This document shows, in pieces, positions 1 to 7,486 of a stretch of DNA of 25,226 bases. How positions within the stretch are numbered: the stretch's first letter is position 1; each line of letters opens with the position of its first letter. The stretch lies in assembly GCA_022840285.1 (NCBI GenBank), contig JALHIE010000049.1, positions 1-25,226 of the forward strand, written 5' to 3'. Source of the DNA: Porphyromonadaceae bacterium (lineage in GTDB: Bacteria; Bacteroidota; Bacteroidia; Bacteroidales; Dysgonomonadaceae). A program made the position numbers and the translations under genes. Under the pieces are notes generated by a model. It saw only the letters and a list, made by a program, of their open reading frames with translations. It was not told the DNA's origin and ran no database searches.

Positions 1-73
1 TTGTAAAATATAAAATGTTATAGTACAGAGATATAGATAATAATGCATTTCCCTTCTATTTCTTTGTCAATGG

Positions 74-868
74 TTTGAGGGAAGTGCGAAACATGAGTTA
101 GAAACTAAAAATACTCAGCCTGCTGTATTTCTTTATTCAACAATCTTAGCATTAACTCAGAATGAAATTATCCCTGATGTAGTGGCAGGGCATTCATTAG
201 GTGAGTTTTCCGCTTTAGTTATCAATGGTACAATATCTTTTGAAGACGGATTAAATCTAGTTTTAAATCGGGCACTTATTTCACAGAAAGTATGTGAGGC
301 TCATGAAACAGCCATGGGTGCTGTAATTGGATTCCCTGATGAATATATAGGCAAAAGGATACAGGAAATATCAGATGAGTCTGGAGAACCAATATATTTT
401 GCGAACCACAATGGCCCCGGTCAAGTTGTAATTACAGGTTCAAAAAAAGGTATACGAATAGCTTGTAAAACCCTTAAAGCAGAAGGAGCAAAAAGAGCGG
501 TTCCATTAAGTATTAGTGGATCTTTTCATTCTCCCTTTATGGAAGAAGCAGGTATAGAACTTGGAAAATTAATTCAACAAACGAAATTTAACAAGCCAAA
601 ATTTCCGATTGTACAGTGTGTTGACGGCAAGTCTCATACCGATGTGGAAACCATTAAAACAAACCTGATAAAACACATCACCCACTCGGTACAATGGACT
701 TCGATGGTGAACACAATGAACACAATAGGTGTTAAATCATATTATGAATCAGGCCCTGATGATACACTACAAAAAATTGTGAAACGAATGTACCCTCAAA
801 AGGAAATTGTTGCGTTGGCTGATATTCCTATGTATAAAAATTTAATTATTAATTTTAAAACAGTTTGA
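74..868 (+). pseudogene. 5'-truncated malonyl-CoA:ACP transacylase (FabD type)
   Basis: This would load malonyl groups from CoA onto an acyl carrier protein, here presumably the ACP encoded 2 nt downstream. Family similarity starts at about base 74 (FEGS, then TQPAVF) and runs to the stop. Visible are the nucleophile motif GHSLGE (Ser at bases 194-196), the Arg that binds the malonyl carboxylate (in LNLVLNRAL), the NGPGQVVITG segment and the catalytic His in SGSFHSPFM. The N-terminal part of the family, about 50 residues including the PGQGSQ oxyanion loop, is absent. The frame is closed by two stops at 38-43, and no ATG lies between them and the active site. The only start, GTG at 182, sits right at the catalytic motif. 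I infer a remnant cut by recombination at about 65-75, probably inactive. A start outside the window joined by a frameshift cannot be excluded. Confidence 0.8.
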
Positions 869-870
869 TT

Positions 871-1098
871 ATGGAACTTAATGAATTTGTACAAAGTTTT
901 TCTGAGGAGTTTGAAGATACTTCTAAAGAACTTTTCACTCCCGAAACCGAATTTAAAAATTTAGATGAGTATGACTCTTTAATTGCATTGTCCCTTATTT
1001 CGATGGTTGATGAAAAAATGGGGAAAAGGATTACTGGTGCCGATCTGCGTGCATGTAAAACAATTGAAGATTTATTTAATTTTGTAAATTCAAAATAA
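871..1098 (+). CDS. Acyl carrier protein (module 1)
   Basis: A 75-residue ACP from ATG 871; a TTG two codons earlier is less likely and would overlap the preceding stop. The phosphopantetheine site is Ser36 in the DSL motif (EYDSLIALSL), followed by the acidic helix II typical of ACPs (MVDEKMGKRIT). It would carry the growing acyl chain as a thioester in the cytoplasm. It lies 2 nt after the FabD-type gene and 2 nt before a ketoacyl reductase-type SDR, with a ketoacyl synthase next, so it is very likely a dedicated carrier for this module and not the housekeeping AcpP. The sequence differs clearly from AcpP (no GADSLDTVEL around the serine). A holo-ACP synthase is not encoded here, so host AcpS would have to modify it. 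Confidence 0.9.
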   Translation: MELNEFVQSFSEEFEDTSKELFTPETEFKNLDEYDSLIALSLISMVDEKMGKRITGADLRACKTIEDLFNFVNSK

Positions 1099-1100
1099 GC

Positions 1101-1850
1101 ATGAACAATCCCTTTTCTCTTAAAAATAAAACAATCCTTGTTACCGGTGCTTCTTCAGGAATAGGTAAAAGTATTGCTGTTGAAAGTTCAAAAATGGGGG
1201 CAAGTTTAATAATTACCGGGAGAAATGAAGAAAGATTGGAAGAGACATATCGGCAGCTGGAAGGTGAAAATCACTTAAAAATAGTTGCCGATATGACAAA
1301 ATATGAAGATATTGAAACCATTGTTCAAGAAATTCCTCAAATTGATGGATTTTCGAATAATGCTGGCATTACCCAGGTAGTTTTAGTTAAGCACATCAAA
1401 CAATCAATCCTGGAAAATATCTTATCTACAAACACGGTAGCTCCGATTCTACTAACTCAATTATTGATAAAGAATGGGAAAATAAGAAAAAATGGATCAA
1501 TTGTTTTTACATCTTCTCTTTCTGGAAATTATTGCGTCCATTATGGAGAAGGAATGTATGCTGCTTCAAAAGGTGCAATTTCTGGTTTTGCAAAAGGAGC
1601 TGCCCTAGATCTATCGAAGAGTAATATAAGAGTAAATAGTGTTTGCCCGGGAATTATTAATACAAACTTATTTGAAACTAATTCAGTATTAACAAAAGAA
1701 GAATTAGAAGAAAAACAAAAGTATTTTCCATTAAAAAGATTTGGACAACCGGAAGATGTAGCTTATGCAGTAATTTATTTTTTATCGGATGCTTCATCAT
1801 GGGTCACCGGTGCTGATTTAAAAATCGATGGAGGTTACACATTATTATAA
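1101..1850 (+). CDS. SDR oxidoreductase, FabG-like 3-oxoacyl-ACP reductase
   Basis: A classical short-chain dehydrogenase of 249 residues. It has the cofactor motif TGASSGIG (15-22), NNAG (86-89), the catalytic serine in FTSS (138-139), Tyr153 and Lys157 of YxxxK (YAASK), and the C-terminal SDR ending with IDGGYTLL. The length is normal for FabG. The position between an ACP and a KAS III suggests that it reduces the 3-oxoacyl-ACP made by the synthase to 3-hydroxyacyl-ACP. No dehydratase or enoyl reductase is present in the window, so a hydroxyacyl product is the simplest prediction. SDR substrates are hard to read from sequence, and a sugar or other carbonyl substrate remains possible. The gene starts 2 nt after the ACP stop and ends 4 nt before the KAS III start. 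Confidence 0.85.
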   Translation: MNNPFSLKNKTILVTGASSGIGKSIAVESSKMGASLIITGRNEERLEETYRQLEGENHLKIVADMTKYEDIETIVQEIPQIDGFSNNAGITQVVLVKHIKQSILENILSTNTVAPILLTQLLIKNGKIRKNGSIVFTSSLSGNYCVHYGEGMYAASKGAISGFAKGAALDLSKSNIRVNSVCPGIINTNLFETNSVLTKEELEEKQKYFPLKRFGQPEDVAYAVIYFLSDASSWVTGADLKIDGGYTLL

Positions 1851-1854
1851 AGTT

Positions 1855-2856
1855 ATGAAAGCATTTATTCAAGGAATTTCCTATCATTTACCTGATACCA
1901 TTTTAACAAATAAAGAAATTGTTGAACAATTTCCAGAATGGACAGAAGAAAAGATAGTTTCCAAAATTGGCATTAAAGAGCGCCGAGTTGCAGGAGAAAA
2001 AGAAACAGCAGCAGATATGGCTGTTATGGCTGCCGAAAAATTATTCACAGAATATTCAATCGATAGAAGCAGTATTGATTATTTGATATTTTGTACTCAA
2101 AGTGCTGATTACATTCTTCCAACAACAGCATGTATTATACAAGACAGGTTAGGTTTATCAACATCAATTGGCGCAATAGATGTCAACCAGGGGTGTTCGG
2201 GATGGATATATGGCCTTTCTTTAGCAAAAGGTTTGCTTCTTGGAGAAATGGCCAATAAAATTTTACTGGTAACCTCAGAAACATATTCAAAATATTTACA
2301 TCCAAGAGATAAAGGGAACCGTACTATTTTTGGAGATGGAGCAGCAGCGACCCTTATTGGAAAGGAGGGCATTGCAGAAATTGGAAATTTTTCCTTTGGT
2401 ACTGATGGGAAAGGAGCCAATAACTTAATTGTTAAAACAGGAGGAGCTCGACAGAGGTTGCCCTTAAATGACCTAAAATCAGATGATTTTGGCAATCCAA
2501 AATCATCTGATTATCTATACATGAACGGTTCAGAAATATTTAACTACACTTTAGATGTTATTCCTTTATTAGCCTCCAATACAGTCCAAAAGAACAAAAT
2601 GTCAATGGATGATATTGATCTTCATGTTTATCATCAGCCAAACCAATACATATCATCATTCCAAAGGAAAAAGCTAAAAATCCCTCAGGACAAGTATTAT
2701 TGCTATTTTGAAAATGTTGGAAATACAGTTTCTTCAACCATACCAATTGCAATTAAAGAAGCAATAAAAGATGGTTCTATAAAAGATGGCTATAAAGTTC
2801 TCTCAATTGCGCAAGGATTAGGTTATTCGTGGGGTGGTGTGGTATTTTATTTTTGA
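1855..2856 (+). CDS. Beta-ketoacyl-ACP synthase III (FabH family)
   Basis: A 333-residue KAS III from ATG 1855; an earlier in-frame ATG at 1828 overlaps the SDR gene and is less likely. The catalytic triad is complete: Cys114 in QGCSGW, His260 in HQPNQY and Asn290 in VGNTVSS. The C-terminal SYSWGGVVF region is also typical. Family members condense an acyl-CoA with malonyl-ACP to give a 3-oxoacyl-ACP. With the adjacent FabD-type gene, ACP and reductase this gives a one-round ketide pathway, probably for a short acyl group destined for a sugar. It may be a specialised paralogue of the housekeeping enzyme. A 16-bp perfect inverted repeat lies inside the gene at 2477-2512, in the stretch coding for a variable surface loop. 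Confidence 0.9.
   Translation: MKAFIQGISYHLPDTILTNKEIVEQFPEWTEEKIVSKIGIKERRVAGEKETAADMAVMAAEKLFTEYSIDRSSIDYLIFCTQSADYILPTTACIIQDRLGLSTSIGAIDVNQGCSGWIYGLSLAKGLLLGEMANKILLVTSETYSKYLHPRDKGNRTIFGDGAAATLIGKEGIAEIGNFSFGTDGKGANNLIVKTGGARQRLPLNDLKSDDFGNPKSSDYLYMNGSEIFNYTLDVIPLLASNTVQKNKMSMDDIDLHVYHQPNQYISSFQRKKLKIPQDKYYCYFENVGNTVSSTIPIAIKEAIKDGSIKDGYKVLSIAQGLGYSWGGVVFYF
2477..2512. repeat. Perfect 16-bp inverted repeat inside the KAS III gene
   Basis: The left arm at 2477-2492 (AATCAGATGATTTTGG) and the right arm at 2497-2512 (CCAAAATCATCTGATT) are exact reverse complements separated by the loop CAAT. The coding frame runs through it as KSDDFGNPKSSDY. Such a long perfect stem with a 4-base loop is not expected by chance in coding sequence. 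It would form a stable hairpin in mRNA or a cruciform in DNA. Its role is unknown. Confidence 0.9.
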
Positions 2857-2933
2857 GTTCATCAGTCGGTATTTAGTAACAAATCTTTTGACAAACATTT
2901 TGCATATTTCTATTAATCTATCAGTAAAAATAT

Positions 2934-3062
2934 ATGATTTATCATTTTTTTAATGTGAATAAATTACATTTATCACCTGCAATTATTGAAAGCATATTAA
3001 AAAATGCAAACGAAACGAATAAAAATGAGATAAAAAACCTTGTTTTTTGTTTTAAAAAGTGA
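2934..3062 (+). CDS. Possible 42-residue small ORF, unknown function
   Basis: In the 211-nt gap between the KAS III and acyltransferase genes an open frame runs from ATG 2934 (or GTG 2955) to a TGA ending at 3062, 5 nt before the next start. The peptide (MIYHFFNVNKLHLSPAII at its start) is rich in Asn, Lys and Ile, with no motif I recognise, no signal peptide and no clear membrane segment. The spacing to the next gene is like that of coupled genes here, but the base composition is close to that of AT-rich intergenic DNA. It may be a chance ORF or the stub of a lost gene. No convincing promoter or terminator is seen elsewhere in the gap. Confidence 0.22.
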   Translation: MIYHFFNVNKLHLSPAIIESILKNANETNKNEIKNLVFCFKK

Positions 3063-3067
3063 GATAA

Positions 3068-4141
3068 ATGGTAGATTCTAAGATATTTACTTTATACAAT
3101 AAAGTAGAATGGAATGAATACTTAAATAAACTTCCTTTAGATAAACAAGATGTTTACTTTACTCCAGAATACTACTCGCTTTATGAAAAGCATGGCGATG
3201 GAGAAGCAAACTGTTTCATTTTTGAAAAAGAAGGGGATATCGTTCTTTATCCTTTCTTGAAGAATTCTATTAATCGATTGGGATACTCATTAGATGATGA
3301 GTATTACGATATTCAGGGAGCTTATGGGTATAATGGAATGCTTTCTTCTACGGATGACACATCATTCTTAAAGGATTTCTGGCATACTTTTAATCAATTC
3401 TGTAAGGATAACAACATCGTAGCTGAATTCACAAGATTCCATCCTATTCTGAAAAATCACAGTTTAGGAGATTGGCATTATGATATTATTTTTGACAGGG
3501 AAACCGTTGCTTTGGATTTGACCCAAGATTATGAATCTATCTGGAAAAATGAATATTCCTCAAAGAATAGAAATATGATTCGTAAAGCTCAAAAGGATGG
3601 TTCAAGAATAGAGATAATATCAAATCCGGACAGTTCCCAAATTGATACTTTCATTGAGATATATAATCATAGTATGAAATTGGTAAAAGCCGATGAATAC
3701 TATTATTTCAAGAAAGACTTTTTTTTTAATACATTCTCATTATTAAAAACAAACGTATTTCTTTTTAATGTATTTAATAGTAATGATGATGTGGTTTGTT
3801 CATCAATATTTTTTCACTACGGCAAATTTTTTCACTATCATCTTTCTGGAAGATCTGAACTAGCCAACAACACGGTTAATAATTATTTATTGGACGAAGC
3901 TGTTAAATATGCAAAAGAAATTGGTGCAGAAATATTTCACTTTGGCGGTGGAATTTCTTCTGATGCCGACGATAAGTTGTTGAAATTTAAAACAAACTTC
4001 TCTAAAACTAGGTTGCCTTTTTATATTGGAAAAAAAATTCACAATCAATATGTTTATGATGTTATTGTAAGACAATGGGAAGAGAATAATTCCGAAATGA
4101 GATTAAAATACAGAAGTTATTTATTGAAATACAGATATTAA
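3068..4141 (+). CDS. FemAB/GNAT-type acyltransferase (Acetyltransf_6-like)
   Basis: A 357-residue soluble protein resembling the FemAB-like double-GNAT proteins found in Gram-negative polysaccharide loci. Typical features are the N-terminal segment with VYFTPEYYSLY, the basic stretch SSKNRNMIRKAQKDG (about 165-180), a central SIFFHYGKFFHYHLSG strand pair, and the C-terminal NNYLLDEAVKYAKEIGAEIFHFGG, where the last turn resembles the acyl-donor site of GNAT folds. Family members transfer aminoacyl or acyl groups to amines. Next to a dedicated ACP module and a PIG-L deacetylase start, I infer that it moves the ACP-bound acyl group onto an amino sugar exposed by deacetylation. Donor and acceptor are not provable from sequence. 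The start ATG 3068 lacks a Shine-Dalgarno sequence, as is usual here. Confidence 0.75.
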   Translation: MVDSKIFTLYNKVEWNEYLNKLPLDKQDVYFTPEYYSLYEKHGDGEANCFIFEKEGDIVLYPFLKNSINRLGYSLDDEYYDIQGAYGYNGMLSSTDDTSFLKDFWHTFNQFCKDNNIVAEFTRFHPILKNHSLGDWHYDIIFDRETVALDLTQDYESIWKNEYSSKNRNMIRKAQKDGSRIEIISNPDSSQIDTFIEIYNHSMKLVKADEYYYFKKDFFFNTFSLLKTNVFLFNVFNSNDDVVCSSIFFHYGKFFHYHLSGRSELANNTVNNYLLDEAVKYAKEIGAEIFHFGGGISSDADDKLLKFKTNFSKTRLPFYIGKKIHNQYVYDVIVRQWEENNSEMRLKYRSYLLKYRY

Positions 4142-4159
4142 TCCGGTAATTTAATTTTA

Positions 4160-4309
4160 ATGAATAATAATAAGGTATTGATAATTGCTGTTCACCCTGA
4201 TGATGAGACATTAGGATGTGGTGCCACAACCGGCGAAGACACAGACCTGCTCCTTCACTTCAAGCAGCAGATCTACGACACCGTCGTGGCCCAGTGGAAA
4301 GATAAGTAA
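4160..4309 (+). pseudogene. PIG-L deacetylase stub fused to the tail of another gene
   Basis: An open frame of 49 codons. Residues 1 to about 23 (KVLIIAVHPDDETLGCGAT) are the start of a PIG-L/LmbE-type deacetylase with the zinc-binding HPDDE motif. These enzymes are normally around 220-250 residues and remove N-acyl groups from sugars. From about 4229 base composition switches abruptly to GC-rich, and the remaining residues (GEDTDLLLHFKQQIYDTVV and on to WKDK) do not fit PIG-L. They look like the C-terminus of another protein that I cannot name. I infer a recombination joint at about 4226-4232 that removed the body of the deacetylase and brought in the following cassette. Bases 4310-4359 hold only a seven-codon frame (MGLWDK, stop) with no recognisable gene. 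Confidence 0.75.
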
Positions 4310-4359
4310 CCATGGGTTTATGGGACAAATAGGATTAAACTATTAGGATATTGAGAGAT

Positions 4360-5418
4360 ATGAATGAAAAATTTTCTCGACTCATTATTGAGTCCTCTGC
4401 GACTGTTCTTTCTGCCTTGAAGCAAATGGACGCAGCGCAACATAAGCTACTTATTGTTGCTAAGGACGGTAAATTTGAGTCGATGTTCAGCATTGGTGAC
4501 GTGCAGAGGGCTATCATCAAGGGCGTAGATTTTAATACGTCTATTGAGAGTATACTCCGCGAAGTCAACATCACCATCGCGAAGGAAGACGATGACATGG
4601 ATACCATTAAGGAACTGATGCGCAAGAAGCGTATTGAGTTTATGCCTATCATCAATGCAGAAGGGAACGTGAAGGATGTCATATTCTGGAAGGATATCTT
4701 CGATGAGTCGGAGAACGCCTCCCGCAAGCCAATCGACCTCCCCGTGGTTATCATGGCTGGCGGCAAGGGCACTCGCCTCAGACCACTTACCAACGTCATC
4801 CCCAAACCGATGGTGCCTATCGGTGACAAGACCATCCTCGAAGCGATAATTGACCAGTTCGAGCTCATTGGTTGCCATAAGTACTATATATCCGTCAACT
4901 TTAAGGTAGATATTCTTAAGTACTATATGGATAACCTAGACCATAAGTACGACATCACCTACTTTCAGGAAGACAAGCCGCTGGGAACCATTGGCAGCAT
5001 ATCATTGCTCAAGGGCAAAATCGAAACCCCTTTCTTCGTCAGCAACTGCGACAGCCTCATCGACCAGGACTTCCGCGACGTGTACGACTACCACGTAGAG
5101 AACAAGAACGACCTCACTATCGTCACTACCGTTAAGAGCTTCAAGATACCTTACGGTGTTTTAGAAACCGGTGAAAACGGCTTGATGACTGGACTGCTGG
5201 AGAAGCCCGAACTTACCTATCAGATTAACACCGGTGTCTATATCCTCAACCCCAAGTGCATCAATGAAATCCCCGAAGGCAAGTTGTTCCACATCACCCA
5301 CCTGATGGAGAAGATCAAGTCCCGTGGCGGCAGAGTAGGCTGCTTCCCCGTCAGCGAATACGCCTGGCGCGATATGGGCGAGTGGCCGGAGTATTTGAAA
5401 ATGATAAAGGTGCTGTAA
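4360..5418 (+). CDS. CBS-domain sugar-1-phosphate nucleotidyltransferase (PtmE/LegX-like)
   Basis: A 352-residue protein from ATG 4360 (a TTG three codons earlier is possible). Residues 1 to about 120 form a CBS pair (LLIVAKDGKFESMFSIGDVQ, then EFMPIINAEGNVKDV). The rest is a nucleotidyltransferase with the signature AGGKGTRLRP (133-142), KPM in the sugar/phosphate loop (149-151) and the metal aspartate in NCDSLID. This CBS-plus-NTP-transferase layout is known from enzymes such as Campylobacter PtmE, which makes GDP-GlcN in the legionaminic acid route; related proteins activate other sugar-1-phosphates. No other legionaminic acid gene is present here, so the substrate is open. The gene is visibly GC-richer than the DNA to its left, in line with arrival as part of a transferred cassette. 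Confidence 0.85.
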   Translation: MNEKFSRLIIESSATVLSALKQMDAAQHKLLIVAKDGKFESMFSIGDVQRAIIKGVDFNTSIESILREVNITIAKEDDDMDTIKELMRKKRIEFMPIINAEGNVKDVIFWKDIFDESENASRKPIDLPVVIMAGGKGTRLRPLTNVIPKPMVPIGDKTILEAIIDQFELIGCHKYYISVNFKVDILKYYMDNLDHKYDITYFQEDKPLGTIGSISLLKGKIETPFFVSNCDSLIDQDFRDVYDYHVENKNDLTIVTTVKSFKIPYGVLETGENGLMTGLLEKPELTYQINTGVYILNPKCINEIPEGKLFHITHLMEKIKSRGGRVGCFPVSEYAWRDMGEWPEYLKMIKVL

Positions 5419-5421
5419 TAT

Positions 5422-6024
5422 ATGAGAAAGAAATTTTTTCGCTTTTTAAACAAGGTGATGCTGAAGATTCAGAAAGAAGCTGCCCCGAACTATCCAAATG
5501 TTCATCCTACTGCATATATATCTTATGACGCCGACGTTGTTTCGCCTGAGCATCTATATATGGAAGAGAGAACAAGTATTCCTCGCAATGCAATAATAAT
5601 GAATGGCGAACGAGGGAAATTTATTATGAAAAAATGGTCTTTTTCGTCTGTCGGGTTACATGTGTTCTGTGGTAATCATATGCCTGTTGTGGGAATGCCA
5701 CTGATAAATGTCACTGATGCTGTCAAGTCTGCTCTGGATGTCAACCATCAATTCAGTCAGGATGTTGTCGTTGATGAAGATGTGTGGATTGGTGCAAATG
5801 TGACATTGTTGCAAGGAGTGCATATAGGACGTGGTTCAATCATTGCCGCTGGAAGCGTTGTAACTAATTCTGTACCTGCTTATTCTGTCTGGGGGGGGGT
5901 GCCGGCTCATTTTATAAAAATGAAGTGGGGGTTAGACGATATTTTGCTTCACGAACAATCTGTTTATCCCTTTGAGGAAAGGATGTCTGTTGACAAAATC
6001 AAAAAAATTTTGATACATATCTGA
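5422..6024 (+). CDS. Left-handed beta-helix (hexapeptide) O-acetyltransferase
   Basis: A 200-residue transferase of the WbbJ/Maa/CysE type. The hexapeptide repeat region runs through DVWIGANVTLLQGVHIGRG and SIIAAGSVVTNSVPAYSVWG (roughly 120-160), with the acetyl-CoA-binding turn WGGVPAHFIKMKW after it. An upstream helix plus FCGNHMPVVGMP supplies the usual catalytic His region. It probably adds an acetyl group to a hydroxyl or amine of the repeat unit in the cytoplasm. It starts 3 nt after the nucleotidyltransferase stop and ends 7 nt before wzx. A run of nine G bases (5891-5899) lies in codons 157-160, so slippage there would change the C-terminus. Confidence 0.85.
   Translation: MRKKFFRFLNKVMLKIQKEAAPNYPNVHPTAYISYDADVVSPEHLYMEERTSIPRNAIIMNGERGKFIMKKWSFSSVGLHVFCGNHMPVVGMPLINVTDAVKSALDVNHQFSQDVVVDEDVWIGANVTLLQGVHIGRGSIIAAGSVVTNSVPAYSVWGGVPAHFIKMKWGLDDILLHEQSVYPFEERMSVDKIKKILIHI
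5891..5899 (+). repeat. G9 homopolymer tract inside the acetyltransferase gene
   Basis: Nine consecutive G bases encode Trp-Gly-Gly and the first base of Val (codons 157-160). Tracts of this length are slippage-prone in some bacteria and here would frameshift the last 40 or so residues of the transferase. Whether it varies is not visible from one sequence. Confidence 0.9.
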
Positions 6025-6031
6025 ATGAATA

Positions 6032-7480
6032 ATGGCTGAATCTTCGCTAAAAGATAAAGCAACTAAAGGTGCAATCTGGAACACTATCGACAAGTTTGCC
6101 TATTATGGAATAAGTTTTATAATAGGAATTGTCTTAGCTAGACTACTTTCCCCAGAGGAGTATGGTCTGATAGGTATAGTGTTGATTTTTACTTCTATCT
6201 TCAACACTATTCTGGATGGAGGGCTGTCGACGGCTTTAATCCGTAAGGATAAAGTTGATGATGTTGACTATTGTACCGTATTCTATACAAATATCGTTTT
6301 AAGTGTAGTCTTATCACTGACGCTTTTTCTATGTGCTCCACTGATATCTGATTTTTTTAGAAGACCCGAGCTGACTCCCTACACTCGCGTGATGTCGGCT
6401 ATTTTGATTGTCAATGCACTGTCCATTACCCAACAGGCTCGTCTTACTAAATGCTTGGATTTTAAGACTCAAACAAAGATATCGATTATCTCGAATGTCC
6501 TGAGTGGGACGGTAGGAATTCTGTTGGCAGTCTTGGGTTATGGTGTTTGGGCATTGGTTTTCCAACAGTTGTCCAATAGGATAATGACAACAATCCTGCT
6601 ATGGTTCTTTAATAAGTGGTATCCGCGGCTTATGTTCTCCTGGAATCGGTTCAAGGATTTGTTTGACTTTAGTTCGAAGTTGCTTATTTCGCAAATCATA
6701 TCATCATTATCGAACCAGTTGTATCAAGCTGTCGTTGGTAGAATTTACTCTCCTGCTACATTGGGGCAATATACACGGGCACATCAATACGTCAACCTTA
6801 GTTCTTCGATTATAGGCGATGTCATTTCTAAGGTAAGCCTGCCAGTATTGAGTGAAATTCAAAATGAAGATAACCGATTGATAAACGCATACAAACTTAT
6901 TATCAAAATAACGATGCTCATCTCATGTTTCATTCTATTAGGTATGGCGGCCTGTGCGGAATCACTGATTTACGTGCTGGTAGGTGAGCAGTGGATGGAG
7001 TGCGTGCCTATGATGCAGATATTATGCCTTTCCTTTGTTATCTATCCGATGCATTTGCTCAACATTAATATGTTGTTAATTCAGGGGCGTAGCGATTTGA
7101 ACTTGATTTTACAGATTGTGAAGAACATATTGTCAATCGGCCCAATACTGTTAGGCATATTCTGCGGCATTTACTGGATGCTCATAGGTAGTGTGGCAAT
7201 AAGTTGGATATCATTGATTTTAAATGCATATTATTCTGGCAAGAAGCATTATTACACATGGTGGATGCAGTTGAAAGATGTTGCACCTTCTTTTATATTG
7301 GCGTTGATTATGGCTATCCCCGTATATGCGATTTCATTTCTCTCGTGGTCTCAATTTATAATACTTCCACTGCAGATTGTTTTAGGAGTGATGCTTGCAG
7401 TTTATTTATGTGAGTTGTTTAAACGAGACGAATACCTCCAACTTAAAGAGATCGCGATGAGTTATCTTAAAAAAACGTAA
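6032..7480 (+). CDS. wzx: Wzx-type lipid-linked oligosaccharide flippase
   Basis: A 482-residue integral membrane protein with about 12-14 hydrophobic segments, in the MOP/PST superfamily (WzxC-like). The N-terminus is characteristic: KATKGAIWNTIDKFAYYGIS, then ARLLSPEEYGLIGI, then DGGLSTALIRK. The motif QLYQAVVGRIYSPATLGQY lies near the middle and EQWMECVPMMQILCL at about 330. It would move undecaprenyl-diphosphate-linked repeat units across the inner membrane for polymerisation by the Wzy encoded directly downstream. It starts 7 nt after the acetyltransferase stop. The length and residue pattern look intact. Confidence 0.9.
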   Translation: MAESSLKDKATKGAIWNTIDKFAYYGISFIIGIVLARLLSPEEYGLIGIVLIFTSIFNTILDGGLSTALIRKDKVDDVDYCTVFYTNIVLSVVLSLTLFLCAPLISDFFRRPELTPYTRVMSAILIVNALSITQQARLTKCLDFKTQTKISIISNVLSGTVGILLAVLGYGVWALVFQQLSNRIMTTILLWFFNKWYPRLMFSWNRFKDLFDFSSKLLISQIISSLSNQLYQAVVGRIYSPATLGQYTRAHQYVNLSSSIIGDVISKVSLPVLSEIQNEDNRLINAYKLIIKITMLISCFILLGMAACAESLIYVLVGEQWMECVPMMQILCLSFVIYPMHLLNINMLLIQGRSDLNLILQIVKNILSIGPILLGIFCGIYWMLIGSVAISWISLILNAYYSGKKHYYTWWMQLKDVAPSFILALIMAIPVYAISFLSWSQFIILPLQIVLGVMLAVYLCELFKRDEYLQLKEIAMSYLKKT

Positions 7481-7486
7481 GTGTTA

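Noticed and set aside
2109..2495. Long antisense open frame opposite the KAS III gene
   Set aside because: It lies entirely under a gene with a complete catalytic triad, has no domain pattern of its own and reads like a shadow of the plus-strand codons.
2880..2960. Bacteroidales-type promoter before the acyltransferase gene
   Set aside because: A TTTTGACA-like box is present at about 2886, but I could not find TAnnTTTG at a suitable distance, so the call would be a guess.
4335..4878. Two overlapping antisense frames opposite the nucleotidyltransferase
   Set aside because: The plus strand encodes clear CBS and NTP-transferase motifs; the antisense frames are low-complexity and without family features.
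7204..7413. Alternative plus-strand frame inside wzx
   Set aside because: It is out of frame with the intact flippase, and its residue pattern shows no family similarity.
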